Positions 1 to 10,350 are shown, counted from the stretch's first letter. The stretch is DNA of 64,000 bases from Ornithodoros turicata (GCF_037126465.1 NC_088201.1:8747001-8811000), one strand, 5' to 3'. A program made the numbers and translations. Notes: generated from the sequence alone by a model not told the origin.

Positions 1-1740
1 GGAGAAAATGAGAGAACTAAACCCCTATAGTGCTCAGCTATAACTTAGTAACGACTTTCCAGTGGAGCAAACTCTATTGCCTCTTGAGAGGGAGGCACTT
101 CCTCGCGGCTGTAACAGCAATTTCGGTTGTGGCTGAGCCCCAACTCATAGTGTCGCGTAAAAGATGATCCTGCAATCCTGAAAATGCTTTTTTTTATTAC
201 ATAGTGAGAGCGGTTGTATCGATTGAACGACATTGTTTGACAATCATTACGCGTTATACTGCGGGCTTCCTCCTCCGGGGCAGTGGTTCCCAAACTTTGC
301 CGCCCCACGGCCCATAAAAATATAGACGGCCTCCTCGCGTTGCCGGACGCCTTCCGATCTCAGCACATGAACGTTAGCCAAAACGATTCACTGACATTTA
401 ATTGGACCTACATTCAGAGCGAGTTCTCCGGGCCAAATGGGCTTGGGATACGTTACGTCGCCACTCTATTTAGTACTCTGTCCCTCGTACTCGGGTTCGC
501 ATACCCCCCCCCCCACCACCACCACCACCACCACCACAAAAAAAAAAAAAAAAAAAAAAACGCCTCGCGAACGCAGTTTCTTGACCTCTGTCGTAAAAGA
601 CTGGATGAATTTTTCCTGGACACCGAGCTGTGAACCTACAATAGCCATGAACTCTTACGCACGTCATCCCTAAAGCTTTAAGAGGACTTTCGCCATAATG
701 CTATTTTACTCCTCGTTCGATAAAGACGCCGAAAATCAAACGCGAAAAAGTTGACACACAAGTTAATGTCATGCGTGGCAAGAGCAGACGACGGATGTTG
801 AGAGTATGCCGGAATTACCTCTCTGGAAATCGCAGAAAACATCACTCGGACACAAGTGAGGTAACAGAACGGGAGACAAGTTCAAATCCATTCTATCGTT
901 TAAAAATCAAGAAAAGAGCGCGTGCCGTGAAATATCCATCGCTGAATTTCGGTATCCAAATGAGCTGAAACCGGAGAAGCGCGCCTGACCTTCGCCGGCG
1001 GAGACTTATCTGCGTCGGAAAGCCGATTTATCTTGCCAGCTGAGCAGCACCTACTCATCTCATCTCCATCGCTCCAAATCGCGTGGCCCTCTGACGTGAA
1101 ATGAGCCCCGTACTCCCGCGGTTTGGGTTTCGGTTCATTTGCATATCGAAATTTGGGGATGGATGTCTTAACGCACGTGATGTGTCAGGATTTTTGAAAC
1201 GTGAAACGGCTTGCAACAAGGACGGTTTCTCAATCTGCTATCGCGCTTTTGCCCGAAATAACCTTATTAAAAGTTAATTAATTAATTTTCGGTAATTAGC
1301 CATCTTGTAGTTGCACACTTTCCTCGAGAGGATGTCCACCTGGCCGTAGAACAACTGCAAGAACGACATCTATATAGAAGTCGTCTTTGCAGTTGAGATT
1401 TTTGTAAACGCTAAGAAAAACGGCCTGTATAATTGCTCACGAATAGCGCATCACTGTTCCTCAATCTGAATTCGCGTAGCAGACATCCCGGCTCGGCGGA
1501 AGAAACCAACCCAAATGTCATGCCAAGCCGAAACACCACCCAACTTCCAGTGAGACGTCGATACAGGGAATGTCAGTGAAACTAAAAATTCACTTTTTCA
1601 AAATACCGCGAAGAGTTTGGGATAGCTACTTTGCACGCATAATCAGTGTCCCCTAATGAACACATCGTGTGACTACCGTTCCGTTCTGTAACACTCGAAA
1701 ATCGTCGTAGCTGAGCTTTAACATTAGAATGTTTGCTGTA
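1..1740. other. No gene recognised; composite simple repeat
   Basis: No open reading frame here resembles a known family. The only structure is a composite low-complexity tract at about 505-560: a C run, then ACC triplets, then about 21 A. Short reading frames crossing it give His, Pro or Lys runs and are artefacts of the repeat. The remainder is mixed-composition sequence without clear inverted repeats. Confidence 0.5.
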
Positions 1741-2340
1741 TGGTCGAATTAATTGAAGACTACTGGGAAATGGTCGCTATCAAGAGGGTTGTCGTCCACT
1801 GTCCAGATTATGCTCTGGAACAAAGACGAACCACACCAGGACATATCTATGGCTGAGAAAGACTGCGCAGCAGAATTTATGTGTGTTGGTGAAGCAGACT
1901 TGTCCAGAGGGCAGTATCCTTTCTAACATTGTTCCACGACTATCAGTTTTCCTACTACCCCATCAAAGGATTATGGGCGTTGAAATCTCCCAGTAAAAGA
2001 AAGGGCGCAGGAAGTTGGTAGAGTAAATCTTCAAGTTTTTTTTTTTTCTTTCCACCACTTGAGACGGTGGTGAGTATAGAGAGCAGACTGTTATTACCCT
2101 ATCAATGCAGACTTGCACGGCTACTGCTTCAAGGTTGGTTGTTATTGTAAGCTCTTTTGCGGGGATGGATTTTGATGTTAAAATGGCCAGACCTCCTGAT
2201 GCAAGTGTTGCATCTACGCGATCTTTGTGGAACATATTTCATCGCGGAAATGAGTTTGATGTTGCCGTAGCAAGGTACGTCTCTTGCAGACAGAAACAGA
2301 GTGCGTTATTCCTCTAAGAGAGGTCAAGGGCATCATTTAG
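1741..2340 (-). pseudogene. LINE ORF2 fragment: APE-type endonuclease domain
   Basis: Read on the minus strand, this encodes most of an apurinic-like endonuclease of a non-LTR retrotransposon, the enzyme that nicks target DNA to prime reverse transcription. Visible landmarks in order are LQETYLA (metal-binding Q-E region, near 2300), GGLAILTSKSIP, a core VCSLYSPPSQ, LLLGDFNAHNPLMG (near 2000) and the C-terminal SDHFPVVF (near 1750). A run of T at about 2038-2049 interrupts the frame between the SLYSPP and GDFNAH parts, and stops follow, so the copy is dead. No reverse transcriptase follows it. The family is I/R1/Jockey-like; the exact clade cannot be fixed from this domain alone. Confidence 0.85.
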
Positions 2341-2546
2341 GTTTGCAAGGAGCCTGTGACAGTGCCACGGTAAGATAGCCTAGGCCATAACGCAGGTAAT
2401 ACAACCAACTCACGCTGGCCGCACTTCTTGGCCCTGCGCCTCAGCACAGGGGCCGTCACAAGTGCTCTACTGCACTTTCTGAAGTGCACTGGCCTGCCCT
2501 GCAAGCTCTGAGATGCGCGCTCCAGGAATCCCACCTTCCCTTTTTA

Positions 2547-2613
2547 ATGGAGTAGCATGCCGACTTTGGTCTGGCAGACCTTTTCTTTTAATAAATGTAT
2601 ATCCCCCACCCCC
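2547..2613 (+). repeat. Solo LINE 3' terminus, design I (C-run tail)
   Basis: A short block reads AGCATGCCGACTTTGGTCTG, then GCAGACC, a T-rich stretch, TTAATAAATGTATAT and a C-rich run. It matches the terminal design shared by the tails at 9722, 17123, 26890, 32490, 52812 and 60102. There is no coding sequence on its 5' side in this orientation, so it is a heavily 5'-truncated copy. Confidence 0.7.
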
Positions 2614-3001
2614 AATTACAAAGGAGGAGCGAGAAAAAATGCTGCAGAATGGGAGGAACTCGATTATTTGAAAAACCTCTAATGTTTTGTCTTTTGACCC
2701 CGCTCTACGCTGCCTCGGAGGTTTCTTCCGAGCTTCTGCAAGCTCTTTGTCTGAGACATAACGGTGAACTACTCCACGACAGACTGGTGATGATGATGGC
2801 GATGTCATAAAGGAAAAAAAATGGTGACATGAGTCGCGACAGAGTCGGACTGGCTACCCCAGGACGCCTCCACATGGTGAATACAAACAGATGTATGGGT
2901 TAAATGATGGAGTGCAACATATAGTTCAAAAGTTTCAAACGAGCGAGTGTAAAATGTCAAACAAGAAGAAGAATCACAGTGGGAGCAAACACAGCACGCA
3001 C

Positions 3002-3560
3002 TTAAGTCATAGAATGTCCATTAGCCCAGTTGTAGCCCTGAGCGCTTTGTCGGGAGGCTGAGGACCTAACAGTTTCGCGATGTCGAAGGCTCGGAAGTCC
3101 ACACGAGGCAGGTTCACCTCTCAAAGCCTTCGAGTGTCGACGTATTTCCGACACCTGAGGAGGATGTGTTGTACGTCCTCTACAACGCCACACACAGTGC
3201 AGTTCGGAGAGTCACGCTTGCCCAGGTTCAAGAGCCGAAGTGCGCTGCACTGTATATTTAGCCGTAGCCTATGCAGGACAGTCGTCGTTTGTCGCGAGAA
3301 GGAAGTTGGTGCGCGAAAAGGTTAACTCTAGGTCGACCTTGTAAAGGAGCGAATTCCGAGTAGACCCTGATAGCCAGGAGGTGCTGCACATCTATTGCTT
3401 GAGTTCGCTTAGCATTCGCTCCGCGTCATCCTTGGTAAAGTAAATGGGCATCAGCTGGATGCGCCAGAGTTGAAGAGCCCGGCCTGCAGTACCGTTCGCA
3501 GCCTCGTTTCCTGCAATACAATAGTGACCAGGGATCCACAGCAATTGGATTACCTTTCAA
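3002..3560 (-). pseudogene. LINE ORF2 C-terminal fragment: RNase H end plus zinc-finger tail
   Basis: On the minus strand the far 5' part encodes LLWIPGHYCIAGNEAANG, the conserved C-terminal box of a LINE RNase H (usual form WVPGHxGIxGNExAD). Further on comes LGKRDSPNCTVCGVVEDVQH, the start of the CxxC...H...C tail motif that follows RNase H in I/R1/Jockey-type ORF2. The two parts are in different frames and stops interrupt, so this is a decayed 3' fragment. It lies just downstream, in the same orientation, of the longer minus-strand LINE at 3640-6545. The tail motif differs from that element's, which suggests a separate copy or family. Confidence 0.8.
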
Positions 3561-3640
3561 AACTGCAGCACGGTATGTGTGAAAGACACACACATACACG
3601 CACGCACGCACGCACGCACACATAAAGAGACAATGATGAG
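3560..3640. repeat. (CA)n/(CG)-rich microsatellite
   Basis: An ACAC/ACGC-rich tract around 3587-3622, between two LINE remnants. Short frames read through it give Cys/Val/Thr repeats and are not genes. Confidence 0.7.
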
Positions 3641-4180
3641 ATGGAGCTGATGCCTGCCAGCAGGCTGGGCACTGCCACGGTGTCGTTTGTAGATATAGTG
3701 AGAGATGATGATGGAAATAAGGATTCAGGTGATCAAAGCAGGGTGGAGAGGCCTGTTGATGACAGAAAATCCCAAAGGTGATGGAGGCCTTGGTGGATAT
3801 GAACGCTGCTGGACCATGGGCCCAGCACCTTGTATGATAAAGGGGCGGTGGTCGATTGCATGCATTCCGTGCTGCAAGATCTCGCCCTTCCGCTGGTAGT
3901 CAGGGCAGTCCATTTGTAGGTGGTGCAGGTCAGCGCGCACATTGCATGATGCACAAAGGTCCGATGGCGCACGGCCAAGGCGCCGATTCATAACTGGGGT
4001 AAATGCAACAATTAGCGGCATACGGTGAAGAAGAGTTCCGTAGTGTCGCGGAAGGCGATGAGGAAGCGACAGAGAGAGAGAGACGGATCCACTGCGTGGA
4101 GCAGAGAGTGTGGAGAGAGAGGAGATAATGTGTGAAAGGACATCTTGTACTGCTGATGCCAGAGATCCCGTAGTGAACAT
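3640..4180 (-). pseudogene. I-type LINE, C-terminal region and 3' end
   Basis: The minus strand encodes the end of ORF2. The motif RRLGRAPSDLCASCNVRADL followed by HHLQMDCPDY is the CxxC...H...C domain after RNase H in I-type LINEs. The frame ends at INRPLHPALIT, about 3725. Downstream on the minus strand is a short 3' region containing GGCAGTGCCCAGCC and ending CATCTCATCATTG near 3650, a diverged version of the design-III terminus seen at 22.2, 41.0, 52.6, 60.3 and 60.6 kb. A CT microsatellite at about 4072-4081 sits inside the reading frame. Confidence 0.85.
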
Positions 4181-4189
4181 GGAAGCCAG

Positions 4190-4470
4190 AGTCTGTAACG
4201 AACGCCTTGAGTCACTATAGGTGATCCAACGAACAACCGAAGATCGGGAGTGGATAAAACTTAGTGCCTGTAGTGGGTTCTATGAGGTTCGGCGGCCGAA
4301 GCAGAGGTGACGTGAGACATACGTACCGGCTTACGCCTCCGGGATAACAAATGCACAAGTAGAGCTCGATGATGTTGTAGATGCATCCGTGAAAATCTGT
4401 ATTCTGCCTCCGGTGCTGTTTCGTAACTCAAGATTGAACTAGCGGAGGACATTTGTTTTTATGTCTTTCT
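4190..4470 (-). pseudogene. I-type LINE, RNase H domain (broken)
   Basis: On the minus strand QIFTDASTTSSSSTCAFVIP (near 4320-4390) carries the first catalytic Asp of RNase H in its usual TD-x-S setting. YSDSRRSLQTLAS (near 4200-4230) carries a later catalytic Asp. In-frame stops and frameshifts separate the two. RNase H removes the RNA strand of the cDNA hybrid and is typical of I-clade LINEs. The segment belongs to the same element as the C-terminus at 3725-4180. Confidence 0.8.
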
Positions 4471-4479
4471 TTCTTTCTA

Positions 4480-5062
4480 CCTTTCATATTGATTCTTACG
4501 TCAGGGAGCTGCAGAGCCCATGTTGGAATATCTCGTAATTCATGTGGGTTGTGCTTCAGAATAAGACCACGTTGTGTCTGGATAGCTCCGGTGAAGGCAT
4601 AGTGGCGACGTCTCGTAATGGCTCGAAGCTGAGGATGGCGATGCTGGTGTATTGCCATTCGCATATACAGTGGCGGAACCTTTTTTTACATCCTGAGAAG
4701 TGGTACAGGTGGTTCCCGTGCTTCTGCCATGGCTAACGCTAGGCGCGATTGACGTTGCTCGAGGAAGGGCAAGACAGAATTTAACGCCCTTTGCTAGGTT
4801 GTACTCTACTCTGTGGTATAACAGAGAGACGCTTCGGCTTTCTATGAGACCCCGTCAGGCCCCGGAGCTGACCGCTTCGTAGATAGGCGGAAGGCAGCCT
4901 CCAGTGCTTGTAAAGTGAAGTTACTGTCAATATGCGGGCCTTTAGGGGGCCCTTGAAAATCAACCGTCCTATACATGCACAGCGATACATACAACACAGC
5001 ATCCCAACATGCACAACATCCCTGGCCTCTGCCGAGGCTCTGTGGGATATTGTGCATGACAC
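4480..5062 (-). pseudogene. I-type LINE, reverse transcriptase N-terminus; palm missing
   Basis: The minus strand gives DSNFTLQALEAAFRLSTKRS followed by APGPDGVS (about 4840-4930). This is the N-terminal RT block in which the KxSAPGPDGV motif is diagnostic of non-LTR RTs. Further on, ALQLPDV and TGAIQTQRGLILKHNPHELR (about 4500-4620) resemble the spacer between RT thumb and RNase H. There is no F/YADD palm between them. At about 220 bp the gap is far too short for the roughly 250-residue fingers/palm, so most of the RT was deleted and the copy cannot be active. Confidence 0.8.
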
Positions 5063-5192
5063 ATCTGAGGGCCTGACAAAAAGCCTACAAAAATCTTCCC
5101 AAATTGAGTTTTTTTATGTCGTGCCTTGATGAACTTCTAGTGCTCCAAACGTCTTCACTTGTTCAACCGGGGAACTTAAGCCCTTGATGATG

Positions 5193-5641
5193 CTAGACAT
5201 GTCCTGTAGGTGTGTCTGGAGATAATGTAGAACAGATTGCTCTCCATCTCCGCTTGGCCAGACGTTGAAGGTAACTGCGAATTAGTGATCGTAACCTGCA
5301 ATCCTTGTGATGATCATCAAGGCAACTCGATCTCCGAAATCTTCTTTCCGCCTGACGACGCATTGTCCGCAGTCGTTCGAATTCTGTTCGAATTCGTTCG
5401 AATCTACACCGTGATGCCTTTTTTTCTGGCAGATGCAGTGGTAGATGAGAGCGCCTCCTTGAAATCGCCGAAGGTAGCGATATTTCGCGGAAGCTCCTCT
5501 GTCCTGTGTTTGAGTACGTTTCAGTCTGTGACTGTATCTTGTCGCGATCCTGCAACCATTGGTGATCAAGTTATGACTAAAGGCACATGACCACTTCCTA
5601 TTGTGTCTAGATCTGTCTTCTAGTGCGTGATAGAGAGGCAA
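5193..5641 (-). pseudogene. I-type LINE, linker between endonuclease and RT
   Basis: The minus strand encodes a very basic segment, LRTMRRQAERRFRRSSCLDD, then CRLRSLIRSYLQRLAKRRWR and AICSTLSPDTPTG. Arg-rich helices ending in KRRWR...L are typical of the spacer between endonuclease and reverse transcriptase in I-type LINE ORF2. The far 5' end (5600-5641) overlaps the end of the endonuclease in another frame. The segment sits where expected between the endonuclease at 5717-5950 and the RT block at 4840-5060. Confidence 0.75.
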
Positions 5642-5950
5642 GATCGGGAGAGCAGACTGTAATATCTAGGTAGCTTGAGCAAGAAGGACCCCGAAAGAAA
5701 GTCAGTGAGCTGTCATTTAAGACCACAGCCTTGGAACTTCTATACACTGTTGAAGTAGTCCTCCCCTGGAATCAGCATGTTGACTTCCCCAGCTATAGCC
5801 GTGCGCATTGAAGTCGCCACACATGATAACACTGGAAGGAAGTCGCTGGAAGAAGTCCGGCATAGTATCTTCGGGGATGCGAACGGAGGGGCCACTAGCC
5901 ACTAGCCACAACAATCCCTCGCGTGCGGAAGAGAACATTACGGACAACAA
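5642..5950 (-). pseudogene. I-type LINE, endonuclease middle part
   Basis: On the minus strand, IPEDTMPDFFQRLPSSVIMC followed by GDFNAHGYSWGS is the catalytic GDFNAHxxxWG block of APE-like LINE endonucleases. It continues into a typical serine-rich C-terminal strand (SLTFFRGPSCSSYLDITV) in a shifted frame. The first half of the endonuclease, with its LQET-type metal-binding region, is absent: the block is preceded almost at once by ORF1-type sequence, indicating an internal deletion near 5950-5990. Confidence 0.85.
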
Positions 5951-5989
5951 ACTCGAAGTTTAACCACGTATGGCTGAAAGTATTCCAAC

Positions 5990-6545
5990 AGTTCTTCAGT
6001 GTACCAGCTTGGGATGTTTTGGATGCTTCCCATTGATCACAGGTAAGAATTCGGTACCGAATTTTTTACCTCGATTCCAGCCACAGTTGATAACTGCAGA
6101 AGAATTCTGGCAGCACCTTTAGAGGGCACACTGATGACAAGATTTCCTTCTTGTGATCTGATGGGATACAATTTTCTCCTGAGTCGCATTAATGATATCC
6201 TTCACAACCAGATTGGGGTTCACTTTCCAGAAAGAATTCTCTGGATTTAGTCTTCAAAATTATGGGAATTCCCACAGGTCGATTCTTCTCATACGTTGTC
6301 ACTTGAAAGGGCCGAGGGTCTAGATCTCCTTTGTTGCATCAGGATCTAGAAGAGTTGTCTTGAGCATGAATAATTGTGTCCTCAGAAGGGTCGTCATCCT
6401 CTATATCCTTTCTGGGACGTTTACATCTTTCTGCCTCTTTCATGAGACGTGGGGGGCGGGGGGGGGGGGGGGGTTCCAGCACCAGAGTGGTAGCATCAGT
6501 GCTGACCGGCATTGGTGGTGTTTCAGCCATCACGGGTTCAGCTAA
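5990..6545 (-). pseudogene. I-type LINE, ORF1 (gag-like) N-terminus and RRM-like part
   Basis: Starting at an ATG near 6533, the minus strand encodes a short proline-rich leader (LEPPPPPRPPR, whose codons make the G run at 6452-6472). Frame changes lead into RPFQVTTYEKNRPVGIPIIL, then NPNLVVKDIINATQEKIVSH and GNLVISVPSKGAARILLQLS. This is the RRM-like fold of LINE ORF1, the RNA-binding partner of the LINE ribonucleoprotein. The zinc knuckles expected after it are missing, so the deletion that removed the endonuclease N-terminus also took the ORF1 C-terminus. Confidence 0.75.
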
Positions 6546-6792
6546 TACAGCAAAGCCGACGTCGTGCTGCGATGATTGAGTCGGCTATGAGGTGCGAAAA
6601 TCTGAAAACTAGCTGTGAAGCGCGAAATACGTTATGACCCCATGACAGACTAGTTCTAGGTAGAACAAAGTATTAGGGCGCAACCTAGCTGGTGTAGATT
6701 ACTTAAGGAAGACATGACCCTAGGCTTGGGATGAAAGGACAATGGACGACACACAAGTGGACAGGACGAAACTCAAACCAGCTAGGCTTGTT

Positions 6793-7750
6793 CTAGGCAT
6801 TTTTGTGCGATTGTGAGCTCGTGCTCGCGAGGGAGTGTTTCAAACTCGTGTCGTCATCGCACTCCAAGGAACTAATTTCCATGCGAGAGGATAGCACAGG
6901 TGGTGACGCTACCAAGTGCCACCGAGCTTTTAAGAGATGGAGAAGGATTTTCGTCTGTCTTGTTTCTGCCTGTTTTTGATTGTCCTTTGTGGTGTGTGTG
7001 TCTGTTTGTGCGTGAACAGTCACCATCTTTGGACTTTCCTTAACTGCTGCTGCAAAGGACTTCTGAATGAAAAAGGGAACACCTTCTTCCTCGCCTCAGG
7101 GTAACTTATGTTTTCTGTAACCATGACATGTACGTGCACTTCCTTTTCGAATTTCTATTTAGAGCAGGACCTTGAGTAAGAGGAATGATCACCAGATCAG
7201 TTCACACAGTGATCAAAACCTCTGCATTCTTTGGTTTCGTGACCCTCCAGGCCACATCGCGCGTAGCAGGGTGAACACCGGCACGAGTCATATGCGTCTC
7301 CAAAACGGTATCAGCGGAAGCAACGCAAAGATTTAGGAATATATGGCCGCACTTCTGCAGTCAGATACCCCACCTTCAGTTTTCCCGGCCACGTGACTTG
7401 GTCGAATGTGCGTATCGTGTTCCTTGTCATTCATTCTAATCTCGCTAACTTTGATGACTTGCGGATCCTTCAGATTTGCCAGGATCTCTATAGGGGGAGA
7501 ACATCGGTCAGCTCTGACAGAAATATACAACTTTACGGCAGGTATTTAAGGTTATGTGCAAAGCAGCAGATATTTTTTTCGCGTGCATTCAGTATTACTT
7601 GACAGTCCACTTCAGAGGTGCACTTCAGCAATAAATCTAGAATAAAGCAATTCTGTACGTGTTTGGACAGAGCTGCCACCGCTTCCACGATGAAGAAGGG
7701 CGACATTTTCCCTAGCGGTATGTTTTTTTTTTTTCTTAGTGTCGGCGCTA
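6793..7750 (-). pseudogene. LINE ORF1 (gag-like) with RRM-like domain and zinc knuckles
   Basis: This is a separate, decayed ORF1 on the minus strand. In order it shows SPFFIVEAV and CTSEVDCQVILNA (RRM-like, 7600-7720), EILANLKDPQVIKVSEIRMN (7440-7500), VRPYIPKSLRCFR (7320-7380), a zinc-knuckle region ending CYARCGLEGHETKEC (about 7240-7290), EKEVHVHVMVTENISYPEAR (about 7090-7150) and a Ser/Thr-rich tail ending near 6793. The VRPYIPxxLRCF-C...H...C layout followed by an ISYxEAR helix is characteristic of I/Nimb/R1-type LINE ORF1 proteins, which coat the element RNA. One knuckle position is a stop codon and at least three frame changes are needed, so it is a pseudogene. No matching ORF2 follows. 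Confidence 0.85.
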
Positions 7751-7960
7751 CGTAGAACAATGTAGTTTCTAACAAAATTGCCAGTTGACGTTTGAAGAAC
7801 TTCGGACTGGGGGACATTTCGGGCCCCTAATCTTGGATGTCCTTGGTGATTTACCCATATGGCGTTGGGATAATGGGTGTTCCATTTGTCCCCCACACTT
7901 AACGCCCATACATGGGAAAGAAAAGGTAACAAAGGAGTGACGTTACTCTCGCACGAGAGT

Positions 7961-8020
7961 TGATGATGATGATGATTAAGGTTTTATGGCGCACAACCAA
8001 CTAAGACTATAATGGTCGCA
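7961..8020 (-). repeat. LINE 3' terminus, design II (stem-loop plus (ATC)n)
   Basis: On the minus strand: TTAGTTGGTTGTGCGCCATA, AAACCTTAATCATC and further ATC units. The GGCGCA/TGCGCC stem is partly decayed on its 5' arm. It follows, by about 80 bp, a LINE C-terminus in the same orientation (8103-8376), the same arrangement as at 53633-54131. Here the sequence is therefore the end of that LINE and not an independent repeat. Confidence 0.8.
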
Positions 8021-8102
8021 CGAGAGTGCGAAAATAAAAAGTGAGGAAGCGAAATTATTAAGTGACGTTATCTGTTTCAGGTTCTTCATTGAGGTCCGTA
8101 GG

Positions 8103-8400
8103 TTAGTGTCCTGGGAATATTGGAGTAGAACGTGAAACACTCGTTGTTTGAACTGTTGGTCCCACGGCCTTAGAATGACGACGCTGAAACGGCGGTCGTC
8201 CAGCGCTGCCTACTCCGAGCGTAGGCGGGGACGTGCTTGAGGATGTGCTCCACGTCCTCCACACAAACAGCAGCACAAACCAGGGAAAAATGAGATACTC
8301 CTTGGAAGTACCGTTGGAAGGCACAGGCTATGTTGTCAAGGTTCTTCCCTTGGTTTTTCGAGACATTGTAAGGCAAATGTGAGTACGGTCCCCCATGAAG
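8103..8400 (-). pseudogene. LINE ORF2 C-terminal fragment (zinc-finger tail)
   Basis: On the minus strand CAAVCVEDVEHILKHVPAYA followed by RSRQRW resembles the CxxC-EDVEHIL-x-CPAYxxxR tail that ends ORF2 in I/R1-type LINEs. One of the tail cysteines has become Val. Upstream of it sequence identity is lost. Its stop is followed by a short 3' untranslated stretch and the design-II terminus, so the copy is a 5'-truncated insertion. Confidence 0.8.
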
Positions 8401-8988
8401 TCGACCCAGTACGCACGATGCCCTCGGGGATCATGTCACCTTATCGCCAGGAGGGCCGCTCGGCAATAAGACTCACCAAACAGGGAACCGGACCCAAAAG
8501 AGGACCGATATGGAGTAATTTGGTTTTGAAGACCAATACCTAACCACAGCGCCATGGATGCGCTGCGCACATATGATACGTGGCAGGTCTAGTGTATGAG
8601 TTCTAGAGTGAGCACTTGGACGTTACGGTACCAGTGGTTGATTGCTCGGCCTTAATAATTCACGAGTTCGGACGGGGCCGTGTTTGGCGAATATTTCGCG
8701 GAACCTGAACTTGGCGATGCACGTTCTCTATGGTTCTACAGGTCCTTAGTGCTTACAGTGCTTAGTACATCATTAGTGCTCATTTGAGCTAATTTAAACG
8801 CTGGCGGTCGACCGTCGCGCCTGCCAATGATCATAGCAGATGACGCAAGCCGTCGCCATTAAGCATTCCCGGTCGTATGAGGACATGGAAACGCACACAT
8901 GTTCCACTTAGTGGCGAAATTGAATTCTCCAATATGCAACGTTGTAGTGCATGAGGAAATTAACCATAAAAGGACTTAAGCGAGGGTA
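8401..8988. other. No gene recognised
   Basis: Nothing resembling a gene, RNA or inverted-repeat element could be supported here. The stretch may contain decayed LINE sequence upstream of the 8.1-8.4 kb C-terminus, but no conserved block is readable. Confidence 0.4.
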
Positions 8989-9110
8989 GCGAGTATGGTG
9001 TAATTGGTAACATCTCTGACCTGCAATCAGAGGTGTGGGTTCGGATCCCACTGCTGGTGCCTTTTCCTCAACTGCTGTCAATAAATTGAAGTCTCCAATA
9101 TGCGTGTACT
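8989..9110 (+). repeat. tRNA-derived SINE, plus orientation
   Basis: The head contains an A-box-like TGGTGTAATTGGTAAC, an intact five-pair anticodon stem (TCTGA/TCAGA around loop CCTGCAA) and a consensus B-box GGTTCGGATCC inside a perfect T-stem (GTGGG/CCCAC). The acceptor stem does not close, and TTTTCC follows, so it is a SINE head and not a functional tRNA. A second, differently diverged SINE lies tail-to-tail at 9244-9316. Confidence 0.7.
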
Positions 9111-9199
9111 ATCAAACTGTGCTGTTATCAGATTGCGCGATCGCTCCAAGTCTCCACCACGCTTGGCCATGTTGCGAGCTGTGTTACCCTAGCTGTGTT

Positions 9200-9316
9200 G
9201 CCCTGTACGTGAACTACAAAATTATGTACATACCTCGGGAAAAGGTGCCGACGCCAGGATTCAAACCTTGGCCCTCGTGATTTCCGGTCAGGGACACTAC
9301 CGGTTACGTCACGCCA
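9200..9316 (-). repeat. tRNA-derived SINE, minus orientation
   Basis: On the minus strand the head runs from GGCGTGACGTAACCGGTAGT through a B-box-like GGTTTGAATCC to GGCACCTTTTCC. The GGTGCC/GGCACC-TTTTCC junction resembles the one in the plus-strand SINE at 9055-9066. The two heads face outward with their bodies meeting in between. Confidence 0.65.
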
Positions 9317-9721
9317 GTATATGTCTCTTTTCTGAGTTACAGCTTGCCTCTTGAATGATTAAGACTTGAATGTGTTTGTGTCGTCTCTGTTTGGATCTCG
9401 CCTCGGCTGCTTCTCGTTGCTTACACATATGATCTATGTCCGGCACAAGCCTTCTGCTGAGGAATGGTGAAGCTTTCTGATATGGAGTAATACTAGGTAG
9501 GGTACTCAGTTGGTCTATATTTAATTCGTCTATATTTATTGTTTTATACAGAATGTTGACTACATACCTGGCGGGCAAAGTACGAGCAATGGACACACAC
9601 ACAAAAAAAAAAAACAGTTCTAGAATACGTTTGTTCCGAATAATTCAACATACTTCGCGACACCTTTGCGCCAACAATAGCATTCGGAAGCGCATTCGAT
9701 TCAACAGCTGTCCTGTGAGGA

Positions 9722-10350
9722 GGGGGGGGGGGGGGATTTGTTTAATGCTAATAAAAAGGACAAAAGAAGTGTAAGGTTAGCCATGATGTAGGATTGCTAT
9801 TCCCAAAACCAAACAAGAAGGAAAATGAAGCAGCAGCGACACAGAAAATTAAGAAGAAATGCAGGATAAGGCAGCTCCTTCACTAGCCGTTTCGCAGCCA
9901 GTCGTATAGGAGGTGTCAGTGAGTGCCCAAGAGTTTCGCTTCCCGAAGAAATCGTGTCAGCACAGACGTGACCTCAGCGTGCTAAGTAGGGCCAAGTAGC
10001 ACCACCACAAGCTCTCTGTAGCCTAGATGAGCGAGACGGCACCGGAGACTGGACCGGTGACCTTCGTATCGCTGTCAGGCAAGGAGTATGTGTTGCACAT
10101 CAGCTTCTACATGACACGTGGGGCAAAGAGGGGATGGAAGTTGGCTCATTTAAAACAGGAGGAGCGGAGTTCGTGCCACATTCAGCCGCAGCCGATGCAG
10201 CAACGACACCCCGATGCGCGGGGTGCGGCCGGGTACAACATGAATCATTAGCGGGCCAATGGATTTAAGGAAGGCATTGGTGCGTATAGCTTCCTGCTGA
10301 AAGAGCTGCGTGCAGTTCGCAATAAAGGGCGGATTTTCAGGTGGCACATA
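9722..10350 (-). pseudogene. I-type LINE 3' end with design-I C-run tail
   Basis: The minus strand encodes the last part of ORF2: EAIRTNAFLKSIGPLMIHVV, VSLLHRLRLNVARTPLLLF, then (other frames) LPSPLCPTCHVEADVQHILL, which is the CxxC...H tail. It is closely related to the LINE at 17371-18150, which has AIRPHAFLQSIDPSLEFVIG and LLHRLRLNVALTRSLLFKMG at the same places. After about 220 bp of 3' untranslated sequence come GGAATAGCAATCC-like and GGCTAACC blocks, a T-rich stretch and, on the minus strand, ATCCCCCCCCCCCCCC at 9722-9737. Stops within the tail region show the copy is inactive. Confidence 0.85.

Noticed and set aside
7965..7977. (GAT)n tracts as a CRISPR-like or satellite array
   Set aside because: They are short microsatellites at the ends of LINE tails; there are no spaced direct repeats.
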